64,000 nucleotides of DNA, from contig OX155972.1 in NCBI GenBank assembly GCA_944548615.1, positions 4,957,475-5,021,474 of the forward strand, read 5' to 3'. Source of the stretch: Micropterix aruncella (Eukaryota > Arthropoda > Insecta > Lepidoptera > Micropterigidae). The notes beneath the pieces were generated by a model that saw nothing but the letters and a program-made list of their open reading frames with translations, searched no databases and was not told the DNA's origin. The position numbers and the translations under genes are program-made. Position 1 is the first letter of the stretch. Each line of letters starts with the position of its first letter. Of this stretch, positions 33,001 to 42,184 are shown one piece after another.

Positions 33001-33420
33001 ATAGATATTATGGTTACCCATTAAATTATTGTTTTTTTTTTATAATCAATCAGACATTAATTATCGATTTTATGATAAATGGCTAAATAAATTGCTATTA
33101 CTTTGACCGTCAATGCTATCAGCGCCGGTAGAAGGGTTACCAAATCGTACTATGGCATTGATCAGTCTATACCCTATATAATCAATGCTATTACATATTG
33201 AGCTAAGAGAATAATTAACTGCTTGATTACCTCTTTACCAGGAAAAACAAAACTTGTCCATACACCACCATTGCATTTAAAATCGTTGATAAAGTGGCTA
33301 TTTGTTCCGATCTAGAGTCATCTTCTTTGAGGATCTTTATAGGACCTCCGATAAAAACCACTTCCAATAGACTCAAGAAGATATATAGAGGTCCTAAGGG
33401 TCTGATGAACTTCCAAGGCC
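22431..33420 (-). CDS. Odorant receptor (7tm_6 family), three exons seen, incomplete
   Basis: Insect odorant receptors are seven-helix ligand-gated channels that work with Orco in antennal neurons. Three - strand exons are visible: 33420-33239 (60 residues, two hydrophobic segments), 24362-24142 (73 residues) and 23050-22431 (about 206 residues plus stop). The second and third join in frame through a split Gly codon. The first ends in phase 0 while the second starts with one leftover base, so at least one small exon between them was not found. An N-terminal exon is also missing. The visible total of about 340 residues fits a family length near 400. The ending YSAYALIKHME is typical of the family. 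The 206-residue C-terminal exon has no late introns. Repeats fill the 8.9-kb gap, so a decayed gene is possible, though all three exons are open. Confidence 0.8.
23225..23523 (+). mobile_element. LINE (CR1-like) ORF2 C-terminal fragment
   Basis: It reads LSANIINLRGHSLKLAKTAF, RNNLQKHFISIRVVDDWNRI and PQEMIESVYVNQFKNRL, then stops. This is the classic C-terminus (LRGHS-x-K-L...R-V-V-x-x-W-N-x-x-P...FK-x-x-L). It lies just upstream (on the genome's right side) of the receptor's last exon. Confidence 0.75.
23709..23925 (+). mobile_element. Long SINE-like family, head fragment
   Basis: It carries GTTGCAGTTAGG, then GGGTCGGTCAAACTCACGGG TCAA and CCGGCAGCCTCCACGC, matching the head half of the family in + orientation. 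It is truncated near CCAATCGATTGTGCATTCCG. Confidence 0.6.
24142..24362 (-). CDS. Odorant receptor middle exon
   Basis: The acceptor is ttcgtttcag and the donor GTAAGC. It encodes SDIRETIALAESFVDFINEK, a charged stretch, then ITAYCCLPVLVSIVLFVLFP (a membrane helix) and LLLKERMLPAVPSSYPG. A loop containing P and YP ahead of the next helix is typical of these receptors. Confidence 0.85.
24434..24643 (+). mobile_element. Long SINE-like family, head fragment (inverted with next)
   Basis: It runs GGAGTTAATGGGCCTTTGC TGAGTTGGCC to GCCAATCGA. A - strand fragment (24644-24762) abuts it, making an inverted junction (tail side to tail side). Confidence 0.6.
24644..24762 (-). mobile_element. Long SINE-like family, head fragment
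   Basis: The reverse complement of the family head, ending CATGGGCCCGTTAGCTCCC just before the duplication that flanks the next full copy. Confidence 0.6.
24763..25474 (-). mobile_element. Long SINE-like element, full copy, 14-bp target duplication
   Basis: ACCCTGAACAACAT lies at 24763-24776 and 25461-25474. The 684-bp body matches 20235-20902 along its length, with a duplicated GGGCCCATTAGCTCCC at its head end. The agreement of two full copies on ends and on duplication length fixes the family limits. Confidence 0.72.
25475..25930. other. Unassigned stretch between SINE-like copies
   Basis: A GC-rich block (25490-25670) with no identified relatives is followed by AT-rich DNA. No gene seen. 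Confidence 0.35.
25937..26657. mobile_element. Long SINE-like family, two copies in inverted array
   Basis: 25937-26207 is the tail half in - orientation, and about 26216-26657 is a longer copy in + orientation. Both outer ends read as the family 3' end (GTCGACTACAACGGGCGAGC and its complement). The two share about 270 bases and could fold back. Confidence 0.6.
26880..27005 (+). mobile_element. LINE 3' end with ATT microsatellite tail
   Basis: CTACCCTAGTACGGGCATTA ACCTAGTTGGGTAG, then AAATAAAGC and (ATT)n. This resembles the 3' UTR at 35770-35870 (AGCCTACCTTAGTACAGGCG). No coding. Confidence 0.55.
27061..27262 (+). pseudogene. hAT (ZMYM-type) transposase fragment
   Basis: It reads LSELKSFGVDCEYLIGRGYD, GASTMNGNFKGVYAVIR, a stop, then SHPEALYLRCSSHSLNL. 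G-x-G-Y-D-G-A-S-x-M-x-G...H-C-x-x-H-x-L-N-L is the central nuclease block of hAT transposases. Nothing before or after is recognisable. Confidence 0.75.
27317..27550. repeat. MITE-like repeat family M, copy 2
   Basis: GGCGTTCGTGGTATAGCA, ATGGCGGCGCACTATATATG, ATTATTTACATAAA and TCGTATACAGG match 21745-21860. Confidence 0.5.
27551..28272. other. Unassigned AT-rich DNA upstream of Mutator-like gene
   Basis: No coding. A direct repeat, TTTTTATCTAAATGAGCAT, occurs at about 28190-28208 and 28233-28252. Confidence 0.4.
28273..30010 (+). pseudogene. Mutator-like transposase gene, 3 exons, frameshifted and truncated
   Basis: Exon 1 (28273-28392) starts MGKRKIKYHKLKCGSKFQNK. Exon 2 (28471-28560) and exon 3 (from 29220) join in phase 0 at good AG/GT sites. 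Exon 3 reads NAVSSFMSIGAGFSGLEQVS, MSDKLYSKYHTKICELWELA, VPMITMVADGCWSKRSYKKN and IIGYRTKKVLYMAVKNKY, then a stop at 29886-29888. One lost base explains that stop: the other frame goes on with MVCARAEN, a short shift, then NYTGSSSAMESTALVEGF to 30010. These blocks match the Mutator-like transposase family common in insects and hydra. The catalytic C-terminal part is absent; a foldback repeat begins at about 30013. About 300 residues are readable. The intact introns suggest recent activity or a domesticated gene that died. Confidence 0.75.
30011..30155. mobile_element. Foldback/retroposon family F copy inside Mutator-like gene
   Basis: GTAGCACCCGGGTGCTAC, a perfect palindrome, occurs twice (about 30013 and 30043). 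It is followed by AAATTTCACGCGGTAAATTC, ATCCTATTTATAATGTCAAA and the family 3' end ATAGTCTTCGATTTTATA. No clear target duplication was found. Confidence 0.6.
30465..30612. repeat. CTACTAC-type microsatellite
   Basis: Irregular runs of CTA, CTAC and CACGTA. The ORFs across it are low-complexity Tyr/Leu repeats and not genes. Confidence 0.85.
30613..31835. other. Unassigned stretch
   Basis: Several near-repeats of TTTTCATTACCWTCC (30990-31090). No gene seen. Confidence 0.35.
31838..31930 (+). mobile_element. LINE/SINE 3' end with CAAA tail
   Basis: TAAGAGATTGTCGTATGATA, then a perfect hairpin ATTGTGAAATTTCACAAT, and (CAAA)n. The reverse complement of the same end is at 44745-44838. Confidence 0.6.
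32095..32480 (+). repeat. Direct repeat pair
   Basis: CTCCTGTCCAAAAAGTCTTC TAATATCCAAAGCGTGAAAC (from about 32110) recurs at about 32408 with small changes. The interval is AT-rich and non-coding. Confidence 0.55.
32500..32630. repeat. G-tract repeat with GATTACGTAAT borders
   Basis: GATTACGTAATC, a run of 14 G, GATTACGTC and a second G tract, then GATTACGTAATATGTGGACG GCCCC. This arrangement is a common dispersed sequence in arthropods. Confidence 0.5.
32915..33175. repeat. MITE-like repeat family M, copy 3
   Basis: GATAGACTAATAGATGGCA, TCTGTGATCAGCCTAT, ATTAAATTATTG and TACCAAATCGTACTATGG match copies near 22090 and 48230. It ends about 60 bases from the receptor exon donor. Confidence 0.5.
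33239..33420 (-). CDS. Odorant receptor N-proximal exon (TM1-TM2)
   Basis: On the - strand the acceptor reads ttctgtttcacag and the donor GTAAAG. Between them is an open 182-base exon encoding PWKFIRPLGPLYIFLSLLEV, then VFIGGPIKILKEDDSRSEQI and ATLSTILNAMVVYGQVLFFL. This has the GPW start and two hydrophobic helices usual in insect receptors. It was too short for a standard ORF list. Linking it to the downstream exons is an inference from strand, order and hydrophobic pattern. Confidence 0.65.
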
Positions 33421-33485
33421 CTGTGAAACAGAAGATAATGGATTAGGATTTATTGGATTATACGTCGTATCGTTCGTTAACGTGT

Positions 33486-33905
33486 ACAGGCCAGGTTAGG
33501 ACTCTCCAAAAGTATGCGGTCTGGACGGCCTTGTCGTTCGCTTCTTGTAGGTCCTAGTGTGTGATGGGGGTTGACAACTGCGGACAGGATAGGAGATGGT
33601 CTTCATCCTCCAACGTTCCACTGTCGCATATTGGGTTCTCTGTGTATCCCAGCAGACGAGATTGGCTCGACATATTGTCACACCCACCTTCAGTCTGCTG
33701 TAACTATGCCAGATGGTAAATGGGAGATGAAAACCCGGTGCTATCTCTTCCGCTACGTCCTTGCCAAGTAAAGTCCCTCTATTGATTGATGCGGTTCGAA
33801 GATTGACTGCCTTGGAGGGGTTGTGTGCGGCTCAAGAAAGCTTAGGGCGATTGTGATGGGGTTTTCGCCAGTGCAGTGGGTGTCTTGGGTCATGTATGAA
33901 CTTTA
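33486..33905 (-). mobile_element. LINE (Jockey/R1-like) C-terminal remnant
   Basis: In shifting - strand frames: CDSGTLEDEDHLLSCPQLST, preceded by RLKVGVT. A C-x-C-G-x-x-E-x-x-x-H-L-L-x-x-C-P knuckle after the RNase H region is typical of Jockey-type ORF2. Stops are frequent. Confidence 0.5.
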
Positions 33906-34046
33906 GGCATTCAGAATCAGCCAGGACGTCACGATGTATTGCGTGGGGAGCAATACTTTGTATACACTAGATTGATAGAGTAAGGGCTGGGTCACACGAT
34001 GCGGTGCAGCTGCGGCGCGGCGCCTGAGCGTGACCAGCGCCCGATG

Positions 34047-34210
34047 GACACCCCCCGGAGGAAACGATCCACCTGCCGAGGGAAGGAAAAGCAGAGTCCG
34101 TTCCAGGTTTAACCCTCTTCGAGGAGGCTACCGGATAGGAGTTGAACCGTGATTTGAACCGACCCGTGTAACGAGCAGGTCTTAATGGCCCAACTGCGCG
34201 AGAACCGTTA
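34047..34210 (-). mobile_element. Long SINE-like family, head with clearest Pol III boxes
   Basis: On the - strand CGCGCAGTTGGGCC fits an A box (TRGCNNAGYNGG) and CGGTTCAACTCC fits a B box (GGTTCRANTCC). They lie about 45 bases apart, near tRNA spacing. The rest is truncated. Confidence 0.55.
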
Positions 34211-34614
34211 GACGCTTGCCAATATGACAGTCAACGTTCGGCAGCGGACATGGCATCAGAAGAAGAATAAGATTTATTCGAATAGGAGCCGTCGTCATTT
34301 TTCGCTGCGAGCCAATGGGTGTCTGCGAGCCAATGGGCTTCTCGATGGGTGTCTAGATAATTTTGCCTTCACCTCGAAGCCAGTTTTGGTCAGTGACATC
34401 CAGTCCAATCGTGCTTAGCAGCGTTCTTCCGTACCATAGCTGATTTTCCAATGAAGTTTCTCCCCAATTTATCTTCCAACGAGACATGGCAGCTTTGATT
34501 TTATGAAATAAATACGCCAACGCGTAGACTTACCCCTTTATATAAAAGCGTATCAGATTTTTCGCAGCTGTTTTAAACCTTTTACATATTAATTTATCAC
34601 TTTCTATTTAACTC

Positions 34615-34855
34615 GTAACCAATCGAGATACCGGAGTAATCTGGTCACAATAGAAAGTAAGGGAGTGAGTGTGAGCCCGCTGGGTACCCACCTAGTTATC
34701 TCGCGGATAAGGCGTTGGCCTCTTACGGGCATGTGGCGGAGCTTGATGGTGGACTGTTTTTGTCCAAGTCTTCTGCGTTCACCTCACGGGGGATAGAACG
34801 ACTAATCGTTAAAACTTCCTGAGGTGACGGCTTCGCCTGTTGTAGTTGACAACTC
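34615..34855 (+). mobile_element. Long SINE-like family, 3' half
   Basis: It starts ACCAATCGAGATACCGGAGT and ends GACGGCTTCGCCTGTTGTAG TTGACAAC. It is 5'-truncated, as expected for retroposition. Confidence 0.6.
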
Positions 34856-35269
34856 TATTTGTTGCTACTGCTCATAAATACAGAGTGTTCTTTTTTCGCA
34901 TTCAATAATTAAATTATAAAAGCTGCGGAATGGTAGATTTGGACATCATTTATATTTGTTTCAGATGAGGGGCTGCTATTGCAAATGTTAAGCCCACGTT
35001 TAAATGTTCGTTTAATGGGGAAACGTTGCTGTCGTCGGTATATCTTGCGAAAAATCACTTACATAGATAGTTCGCCGATTCGTTATTAGGATTCCAGCAA
35101 TCAGTCATTGAGGAAAGTATTTCGATTTTGTTTATTTAAAATATGTTACACAATTGCAGTGTTGCAATTTTATGTTGTTATAATAGGTCTAAAATCTGTA
35201 GGATGAATCTTGGCGCGACACTTTCTTAGTTTAAACTACGGAACCCTAAAAACTATTATTATCATCTAT

Positions 35270-35872
35270 ATTCAACACACCATAAAGGAACACGAGTAAC
35301 AACAACCAGACAGCACTTAATCCAAAAAAAGAGAACAAGTTTTGCACAAAAACACTTCTCTCTCATTGCTCCTCGACTGTTCAACAAAATGAATAGTGTT
35401 TTTCCTGCAGGACTGAAATCTAGGAATAGTCACGGCGTAAAGAAAAACCTAACTAAGTCACTTTTGACTATGGGTCGACAAGAAACGGAGACATTAATAA
35501 CATATATATTAAAATAGTGCACGATTTGTGAGATACATGTATATATATATAGTATTATTTTATATTTATCTATTAAGTATATATTTATTTATATATGTAT
35601 GTATATCCTTATTTATATATGTATGCATAATTTATATGTATATACCTAAATTTTATATTATTACGCTTTCTTATTCTATTTCTAACTTCTCAAATGTAAC
35701 ATAATAATATACAAAGATGTATTACAGCAAGTTACGAAAACCACTATACCTTTTTTTTATATTAAGCCTACCTTAGTACAGGCGAGGCCTAGTTAGGATG
35801 GCTTTGAATTTTAAAAATACATGTAATATTATAGATAAATAAAGAATTTTGAATTTTGAATTTTGAAATTTA
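35270..35872 (+). mobile_element. LINE (CR1-like) 3' end with GAATTTT tail
   Basis: The last coding region (LRVTTTRQHLIQKKRTSF-like, then LFNKM) is followed by TATATATATA-rich UTR, AGCCTACCTTAGTACAGGCG AGG and (GAATTTT)n. - strand copies are at 47305-47790 (near full match) and 40370-40570 (partial). Confidence 0.7.
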
Positions 35873-36149
35873 ATTATCTAGACTTTTTTGAAAAGTTATT
35901 ATGGTAGTAATATAATGTATAGCTTGCTAATTATTAATGCATATCAAATGCCAAAATAAAACAGACTAGCAGTAGGGTAAGTGTTATTTTTTTTATTTTA
36001 TTGGCGATCAAAGTGCACCTCTACTAGAGTAGACTAACTATACACATATTTTGAAATTATTGCATTTATTTTTAAACATACTGTAATCGATAATGAGTTA
36101 CGATGGCACCTACATATTGATGCTTTATGTGATAAATTATCGCTTCATT

Positions 36150-36845
36150 TATCGATTTATCCGCGCTGCGCATGTGTTTACTTTGCATACGTTCATTCAC
36201 TGCTAACGTACGGCGCGGAGTTATGGGGCGAGCAGCCAGGGCAGAGGGCTTTCGTTATGCAGAAGCGTGCAGTCCGCACAATAGCGCATGTGGCGCTTGA
36301 TACGCCAGCTAGGCCTCTGTTTAGAGATCTCTGCATCATGACGCTGCCGTCCATTTATATAATGGAAGTAGCGCTGTTCGTTCGCAGAAATATAGCCGAG
36401 TTGGAAGTGAATGGTGTGCATCATCACTATCCAACAATATCCCGTAGCATGCTACGTTCGGTAAGTCATGCATTGTCCAAATCGGAGAGGCTAGCCTATA
36501 TCGCCGGCCCAGCGGTTTACAACAAACTCAGCGAGCACATTAGGCAGGCGCAATCTCCCTTAAGAGATACCTTACAGATAAGGCGTTTATACTCACTGGA
36601 GAAATATTACTCGAGAAGTCTAAAATGCTTTGGTGGCTAAAGTATTTAATGATCTCTTTTGCATTTTGTCTTGTATTTTCTTTTTTTTACATTATTCTTG
36701 TGTTTTTTCTTCATTTTGTTTTGTTTATTTTATCTTTTCTTTACGATAAAAAAAATATGTTTGTTTGCTAATATATGTATGAATGTTTGCTAATCTGACT
36801 TGTATACCAGTATACCAATAAAATGAATATGAATATGAATATAGT
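36150..36845 (+). mobile_element. LINE (CR1-like) ORF2 C-terminus with GAATAT tail
   Basis: It reads LLTYGAELWGEQPG, MQKRAVRTIAHVALDTPARP, LFRDLCIMTLPSIYIMEVAL FVRRN and a final region AYIAGPAVYNKLSEHIRQAQ, ending KYYSRSLKCFGG. Q-K-R-A-x-R-x-I...P-L-F...L-P-S-x-Y-I-x-E is the usual post-RT sequence. The frame is open for 127 residues. A (GAATAT)n tail follows at about 36823. Confidence 0.72.
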
Positions 36846-37065
36846 GATATTGCATTAGTGTGAGTACTGTGAACGCGCCAGCTTTGGTTAACATACCTGT
36901 ATTTGCATGCCAGCTCGCACCATCATCCCTACCATCTACTTTCAGAGCAAATGTCGCTCGTGAATCAAGCAAATGTCGCTCGTTTATGCGACGCTGATTA
37001 TGTACAGGATCAAATATAGACGAAACTCAGAAAACGAGGATATGACAAGCAATATTACCATACGT

Positions 37066-37430
37066 CAAGGGTGTGACAGATCGAATAAGCAAGATGCTAA
37101 TCAGATTCGGTATAAAAACGTTCTTTAAACCGACCCAAAATATATCTCGATCTCGGAGGCCTGTTAAGATTGTAATACCACTGTAAACCCCGGGTGTGTA
37201 TAAAATCGAATTGCAGCTGTGGTTTAGCCTACGCTGCGTAATCGAAACGGCCCATAGCCACTCGACTGATGGAACACATCAAAGCTGTTAAAAATGTTCA
37301 GCAAGAAAAATCGGTGATCTGCGAACACATATTGGATAGCGGAGCTAACCACTGGGTGCAGTTTCAAAATTTTGCTTTCAAGGCATGATTCGTAAAATAA
37401 GGAAAACTCCGAACTTCGATAGAGACGACG
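37066..37430 (+). mobile_element. Penelope-like element, GIY-YIG region remnant
   Basis: In pieces of two frames: ISKMLIRFGIKTFFKPTQN, then GVYKI, CSCGLAYAA, SKRPIATRLMEHIKAVKNVQ and QEKSVICEHILDSGANHW, VQFQNFAF. This matches the linker and GIY-YIG endonuclease end of Penelope retroelements (GVY-K-I-x-C-x-C-G-x-x-Y...R...EH...EKS-x-x-x-E-H). It is broken by stops. Confidence 0.65.
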
Positions 37431-37639
37431 GTTCTAACTCTCAACTACACCAAACCCTCGTCTTAAAATGTGCTCAATGTCCATCGCCAAGCGCAAGGAC
37501 GTAACACAAGATACAGAAAGTGTTGTGTGCACGGCGGATTTTCAAAATTCGTGCGCATCGAACCCGCCGCCCCACCACCGTTAAAACCTACGCAGTAACG
37601 GGAGCAGTTTGCTGTTATTGCAGCAACCTATCCTTATTT

Positions 37640-37800
37640 AACCTATGACGATTGATAGCAATTCGGTCTACCCTGGACAACAGCGGTAGCAACTTTCCCA
37701 AAACCCCGGGTGCGACAAGCTTCGGTAAATGTGTTATTATTTATAATGTCGAACAACTGCGATAGTCTTCGATTTAATAGAAAAGTAAAGCAGTAAATAT
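37640..37800 (+). mobile_element. Foldback/retroposon family F, single forward copy
   Basis: GGTCTACCCTGGACAACAGC GG, CCCGGGTGCGACAAGC, TTTATAATGTCGAACAACTG and GCGATAGTCTTCGATTTAAT. It has no reverse arm, unlike the dimers at 13.4 and 56.8 kb. Confidence 0.6.
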
Positions 37801-37827
37801 AGGGCAGAATGGACAGTGGAATGGTGT

Positions 37828-38390
37828 CAACTACAACGGGCGAAACCGTCACTTTCTTGATCGTTTTGTCTCCCGTGAGGTGAGCCTAGAAGACTTGGGA
37901 CGAAACAGTCCACTGTCTTGTTACGCCACTCGCCCGTAAGAAGCCAATGCCTTACCGCGACGAACCAGGTTTTCACCCAGCGGGCCGACACTTGCGCCAT
38001 TAATTCCAGTTACAGCCAGGTTTATCAGGGCTCCCGACTGGTTACGGGTTCGAGGTCTCTAGCGCGGCCCTCTCCTTTACGCAGCGATGATTAGGTGTTT
38101 ACCGAATGGTCGTTTCAAGACCGGCTGCCACGAGGTTAACAACCAGCTCCGCTCTATAGGAAACAAAGCCGTTTCCAGACGTCCCCGGTTATTAGTCGGA
38201 AAGCACGCAGTTGATTAGCTGACGCCGCACGGTGAACTAGCCGTCCAGGAGCGCCCGAAGCACGATTCCCGGGGGAACTGACCAGCAGGAATAGAGTCCT
38301 ACCCGGGCTGGCACTTTTGCCTGTGAGTTGGGCCGACCCTAACACATAGGTCTTAGTGGTGCAACTGAACTCCAATAGCTGCCAAATGGA
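37828..38390 (-). mobile_element. Long SINE-like family, diverged nearly full copy
   Basis: It starts (left) GTCAACTACAACGGGCGAAA and ends GACCCTAACACATAGGTCTT AGTGG. It follows the full copies throughout with many substitutions and a shortened centre. Confidence 0.65.
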
Positions 38391-38754
38391 CAAAGATTCT
38401 TGTCGAAGCCACGACAGGCAGTGATTTGTAGCGCTAATGATGATGAAAATTATGAATTATGATGATAAAAAATCATCCTTGAACAGACCCTAAATTTACC
38501 GACACAAAATGTTTGCTACTCCTTCAAGCCACCAAACAAAATTTAATCACAGGGTATATTTTAACTCTTATTAATTCCTTGGATAATTGCACTAATTTCA
38601 GTATCGCTATCTAGCAATCTTATTTGTATAATAATTAATAATTATTAAGAGGTTAAATTATATGAAATTATGGGCCGACGAAAGAGATTTTGTTCGACCT
38701 TTGTCTTTAGGATTAGGGTTGATTTATTTTTTTAAAAAATAAAATAATTGTGGC

Positions 38755-38860
38755 AGTCGTAGGTTCGGAAACCATACCTATAACTATGGGTCGCCTGGGT
38801 CTCTCCACTACTGGATATAGGCCTATTTCAAGGCGCGTCACGCTGGGCGGTGATTTTTTT
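38755..38860. repeat. Dispersed repeat (TACTGGATATAGGCCT block)
   Basis: GGGTCTCTCCACTACTGGAT ATAGGCCTATTTC and AAGGCGCGTCACGCTGGG resemble a widespread lepidopteran LINE 3' region. I cannot assign a clade. Confidence 0.45.
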
Positions 38861-38904
38861 ATATATATAGTATGTAAGAAATAAAATAAAAATTATATTT
38901 TATA

Positions 38905-40335
38905 AATAAAATACAAAATGAGCTGCCATGGAATTCACCGACCGAGGTCGGGCCCATCATATAGTGTTATTACACTTCTGGGGGGTGAGCAGTGGATTTC
39001 GGACTAACGACCGGCTATGGGTAGGGTTAGGACAGCTGTCTTGCCACATGTGAGCGTTCACCTTACCACCCGTTCACTCCCCCTTCAAAGCCATATAATT
39101 TGAGATGCGGAAATCGCGGTTGTAGATATTTTTTCTAAGAAGGAGTTGATTATTTCCTGGAGAGACCAGGATCTTTAAAAAGGTGAAACAGAGATTTAGC
39201 TGGTAGGCCAGGAGCGCCAACTTCCATCGCGTGAAGGTGAACAGTGAAGCCGTTCCGGGTGACGGCATTTGCGAGATCATGATATTTATTTAATTTGTAC
39301 TCTTGGTCTTTTGGGTAATTTGACTCCCATGGAACAGTTATTATTCTACGATAAGGGCCACCTTCCGAGATAGAGAGTAAAGAGTTATATCTGGACGCAG
39401 GGCTGTGCATCCGAGACTTTCCGGTAATTTATACTGCTTAGAGACAGAATCGACCTCCCGAATCCAATCTGAAACTTTCTCGATGATTGAGAAAGGTTTT
39501 GTAGTGAAATGGTTTTTGCCTTTAGAGCCATCCCGCACAAACTGTATTGGGGTTTTGGAGGGTACCCTACTGTCGTGCCCTTGCTTGCACGAGCCACTCA
39601 AAGTCCTTGCTGTTACCTCGCGAATAACAGCAAGGACTTTATCATGGCGGCAAGTGTACCGTCCTTGATCTACGGCCACCGGCCGACGGCTAGAATATGT
39701 CTGACTGTGCAAGGGGTATTGCTGCAAAGGAGGCATGAATAGTCCTCGGCATAGCTCCAACGAGCGAGGTTACTGGGGTCTGGAAGCGTATGCTGAAGGC
39801 ATTTAAATAAAATTTCAGCATCTCTGGCGTCCAGTCATACAACATTACTTTCCAGTGCATTGGAGGAGGAATGCACAAGTCTCCAATTGTTGTCCAATCA
39901 TTCTGGCATTGAAGGCCAATAGCGTGAGCTGTCGTAATCTTCTCGCAAGAGAGACTTCTTCAAGTCCACATCGCTCATGGTTTTTCTGCTATACCCCAGA
40001 CCATTGCCGTTCTGGCTGATTCCAGCAAGGAACTTTTTGTGGAAGTCTACGCGGGCTTGTAAATCATTTGACTCACTACGGCCACTTATTACGTGATTAG
40101 ATATTGCCGGATCCTTAGAATTGATTAGAATCGAATTTTTGGTTAATCTGGAGTTGGCGTAGAGCAGAGAGGGCAGTTTTAGCGCTAGCCCAAAATTGTA
40201 TTTGGACCTGAAGAGAGTCGAGGGGTCAGGTGGTTTGCCTAAGGACAACCAGGATTTTAAACTAGCTGTCACCAGTGCATCCAGACGAGACAGTTGGGTT
40301 TTGGTGAAATCGTAAATAAGAAAGGACCATGCCAA
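38905..40335 (-). mobile_element. R2-like LINE, longest copy (post-RT, RLE and 3' UTR)
   Basis: On the - strand: FTKTQLSRLDALVTASLKSW (40300-40240), [34 protein letters not shown], a region with [17 protein letters not shown], then [18 protein letters not shown], a frameshift, [27 protein letters not shown] and [20 protein letters not shown], followed by the 3' UTR. An RT C-terminal segment followed by a Cys/His knuckle and a restriction-like endonuclease (RPD...E-L-T-V-P-W-E) is the architecture of the R2/NeSL/Hero group. The RT itself is not present. Frameshifts near 39350 and 39600-39900 make it inactive. Confidence 0.8.
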
Positions 40336-40369
40336 ATGTAGATATGTAAACGGTACGTAATAATTATAA

Positions 40370-40575
40370 TCTATAAACTACATGTATTAGAAAATTCGTG
40401 CGGTCTTTTATTATATATGTTATTAGTGTCTACGTTTCTTGCAGGCCAATAGTCAACAGTGACTTTGTTTGATTTTTCTTTACTCCGTGATTAGCTCTAG
40501 ATTTCAGTCCTACAAAAAAACATTGTTCATTATGTTGAACACTCGAGGAGCGATGTGAGAAAATTGTTTTTATGC
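40370..40575 (-). mobile_element. LINE (CR1-like) 3' UTR fragment
   Basis: GTTATTAGTGTCTACGTTTC TTGC and GATTTCAGTCCTAC match the reverse complement of 35360-35520. Confidence 0.55.
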
Positions 40576-40739
40576 AAGATTTGTTTTCCTTCGCAATTTG
40601 TAAGTTTTATTTTCAAAAGTTGCTTTCTTGCTCATAATGATTCGTGCTTTCTGTTATTAGTTACTAGGGTAACTTTTTTGGTGTCTTGAATATAAAAGAT
40701 GATTATGATCATAATAGTAGAGGAGGATTATCTTAACGT

Positions 40740-40910
40740 ATCCGTATCGGGTGGGGGGTGGGGGGTGGGGGGGGGGGGGGGGTTGGGGAGTTTAGGTGGG
40801 AGAGTTGGGAGGTGTTTAGTAATTTAGGGGTGTAGCGCCGGAGGGGGAGGGGTTTGTCTGCTTGCCGAGAAAGTCTTGGGGTGACACAACCATTTTTTTA
40901 AGTTTGCGCA
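40740..40910 (-). repeat. C/G-rich repeat, copy 1
   Basis: A G-run is followed by GTCTGCTTGCCGAGAAAGTC TTGGGGTGACACAACC. Its complement heads the copy at 58779. A piece (AAGACTTTCTCGGCAAG) also occurs at 13671. Confidence 0.6.
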
Positions 40911-42184
40911 GGATTTCTTGTCCTGAGTTTTCTTAATTTGAAACATCATGTATTTAGTTTTGCCGTCATTATGGTGACATGATACCTGGGAACAACTATA
41001 TTTGAATAAAATAAAGTTTTTATGATTTTTTTGTTAAATAAAAGCAATAATTTAAAAAAGTTTTTAAGCGAATCCCTCGATAAGGAACTAATTTACAATT
41101 TGGACACAAAAAAAATTGCTCATATTTTTTATTTAGGCCCTAAATTAATTATAATTAATCAAAACGTGAGAGCGATCTGAGAGTTATGCTAAATATGCTT
41201 TGCCATTAACCCTTATACCACCACTGCGCAAAGACATTTATTCTGTGCTACCGCTGCGGTAGAAAGTTTAGTATGCACCCGGACACCGGCGCGAACGGAC
41301 GTCGAATTTGTGCTTGACGCTTTGTCAACGCTGGATTTTTATTGGTCAAACCCTACAAAATTGACCCCGCCTATTTCTTCGCGTGTCCGCCCATTTAGGA
41401 TATTTTTCTGAGGTCTCATGTCGCGAGTCAGTAGGTTATAATTTAGCCTTGCTTTGATGAATGATAGTTCCTTTTCGGTGTAATTGAAGACCGTTTACTC
41501 GGAGTGATACATCAGGTTTATTTTCAAAAATGAGTTTCTTTTGGTTTTATGTACTTCTCTCGGAACCAAAGACACTAGTGAAAAGAAATTTCTAGATATC
41601 GATATAAAAACCTGTTTTAGCAGGCGGAAAATGTAAGTTTTCCAAGTGATACGTCATTCATAGATAATCCTTGATTATGTGTCGTGTGAGTTTTTATTTA
41701 ATGATATTAGCGAAGATGTTAATACTGTGCGATGCATTCTTTTTGAGCTCTACAACTACATGCTCAGGTCACACGTATTGCATTTATTGCACTGCACTGC
41801 ACACCAATGCACTGAAACCAAAAAAGGGATAGGCATATTTTATACCTGTGAGAATGACGGAGAGAGGTTGAGTTTACGCGTGACTGTAATGATTCTCGTC
41901 GAAGCCAGCCGTTTAACGGTACAGTCAGACGATTACATAACTAATAGATTCGTTTAGTGTTAAGTTGAATTGGGCTGTGATAATTTTTCAGTATATACGT
42001 GATTGTCTCAGCGGCCCGTCGTTTCGCGGTACAATCAGAAGAGTAACAAATAAATACGTTTTGTGTTGTATTTTGTCTTCGTGTTCTGTGTTGTGATCGT
42101 GCGTTCGACTGTGCTGAATCCCAGGAGGTACAGTAGGTAAATAACTTTATTTTCTATTATTTCTTGTCGTGATCGTCGTTTAAT
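40911..42184. other. Unassigned, flank of transposase remnant
   Basis: No gene. TACTGTGCGATGCATTCTTT at 41723 starts a 29-base inverted repeat with 43890-43918. Confidence 0.4.

Noticed and set aside
41679..41957. 92-residue ORF upstream of the transposase remnant
   Set aside because: No family resemblance; it contains the 29-bp inverted repeat and low-complexity CTGCACTGCAC runs.
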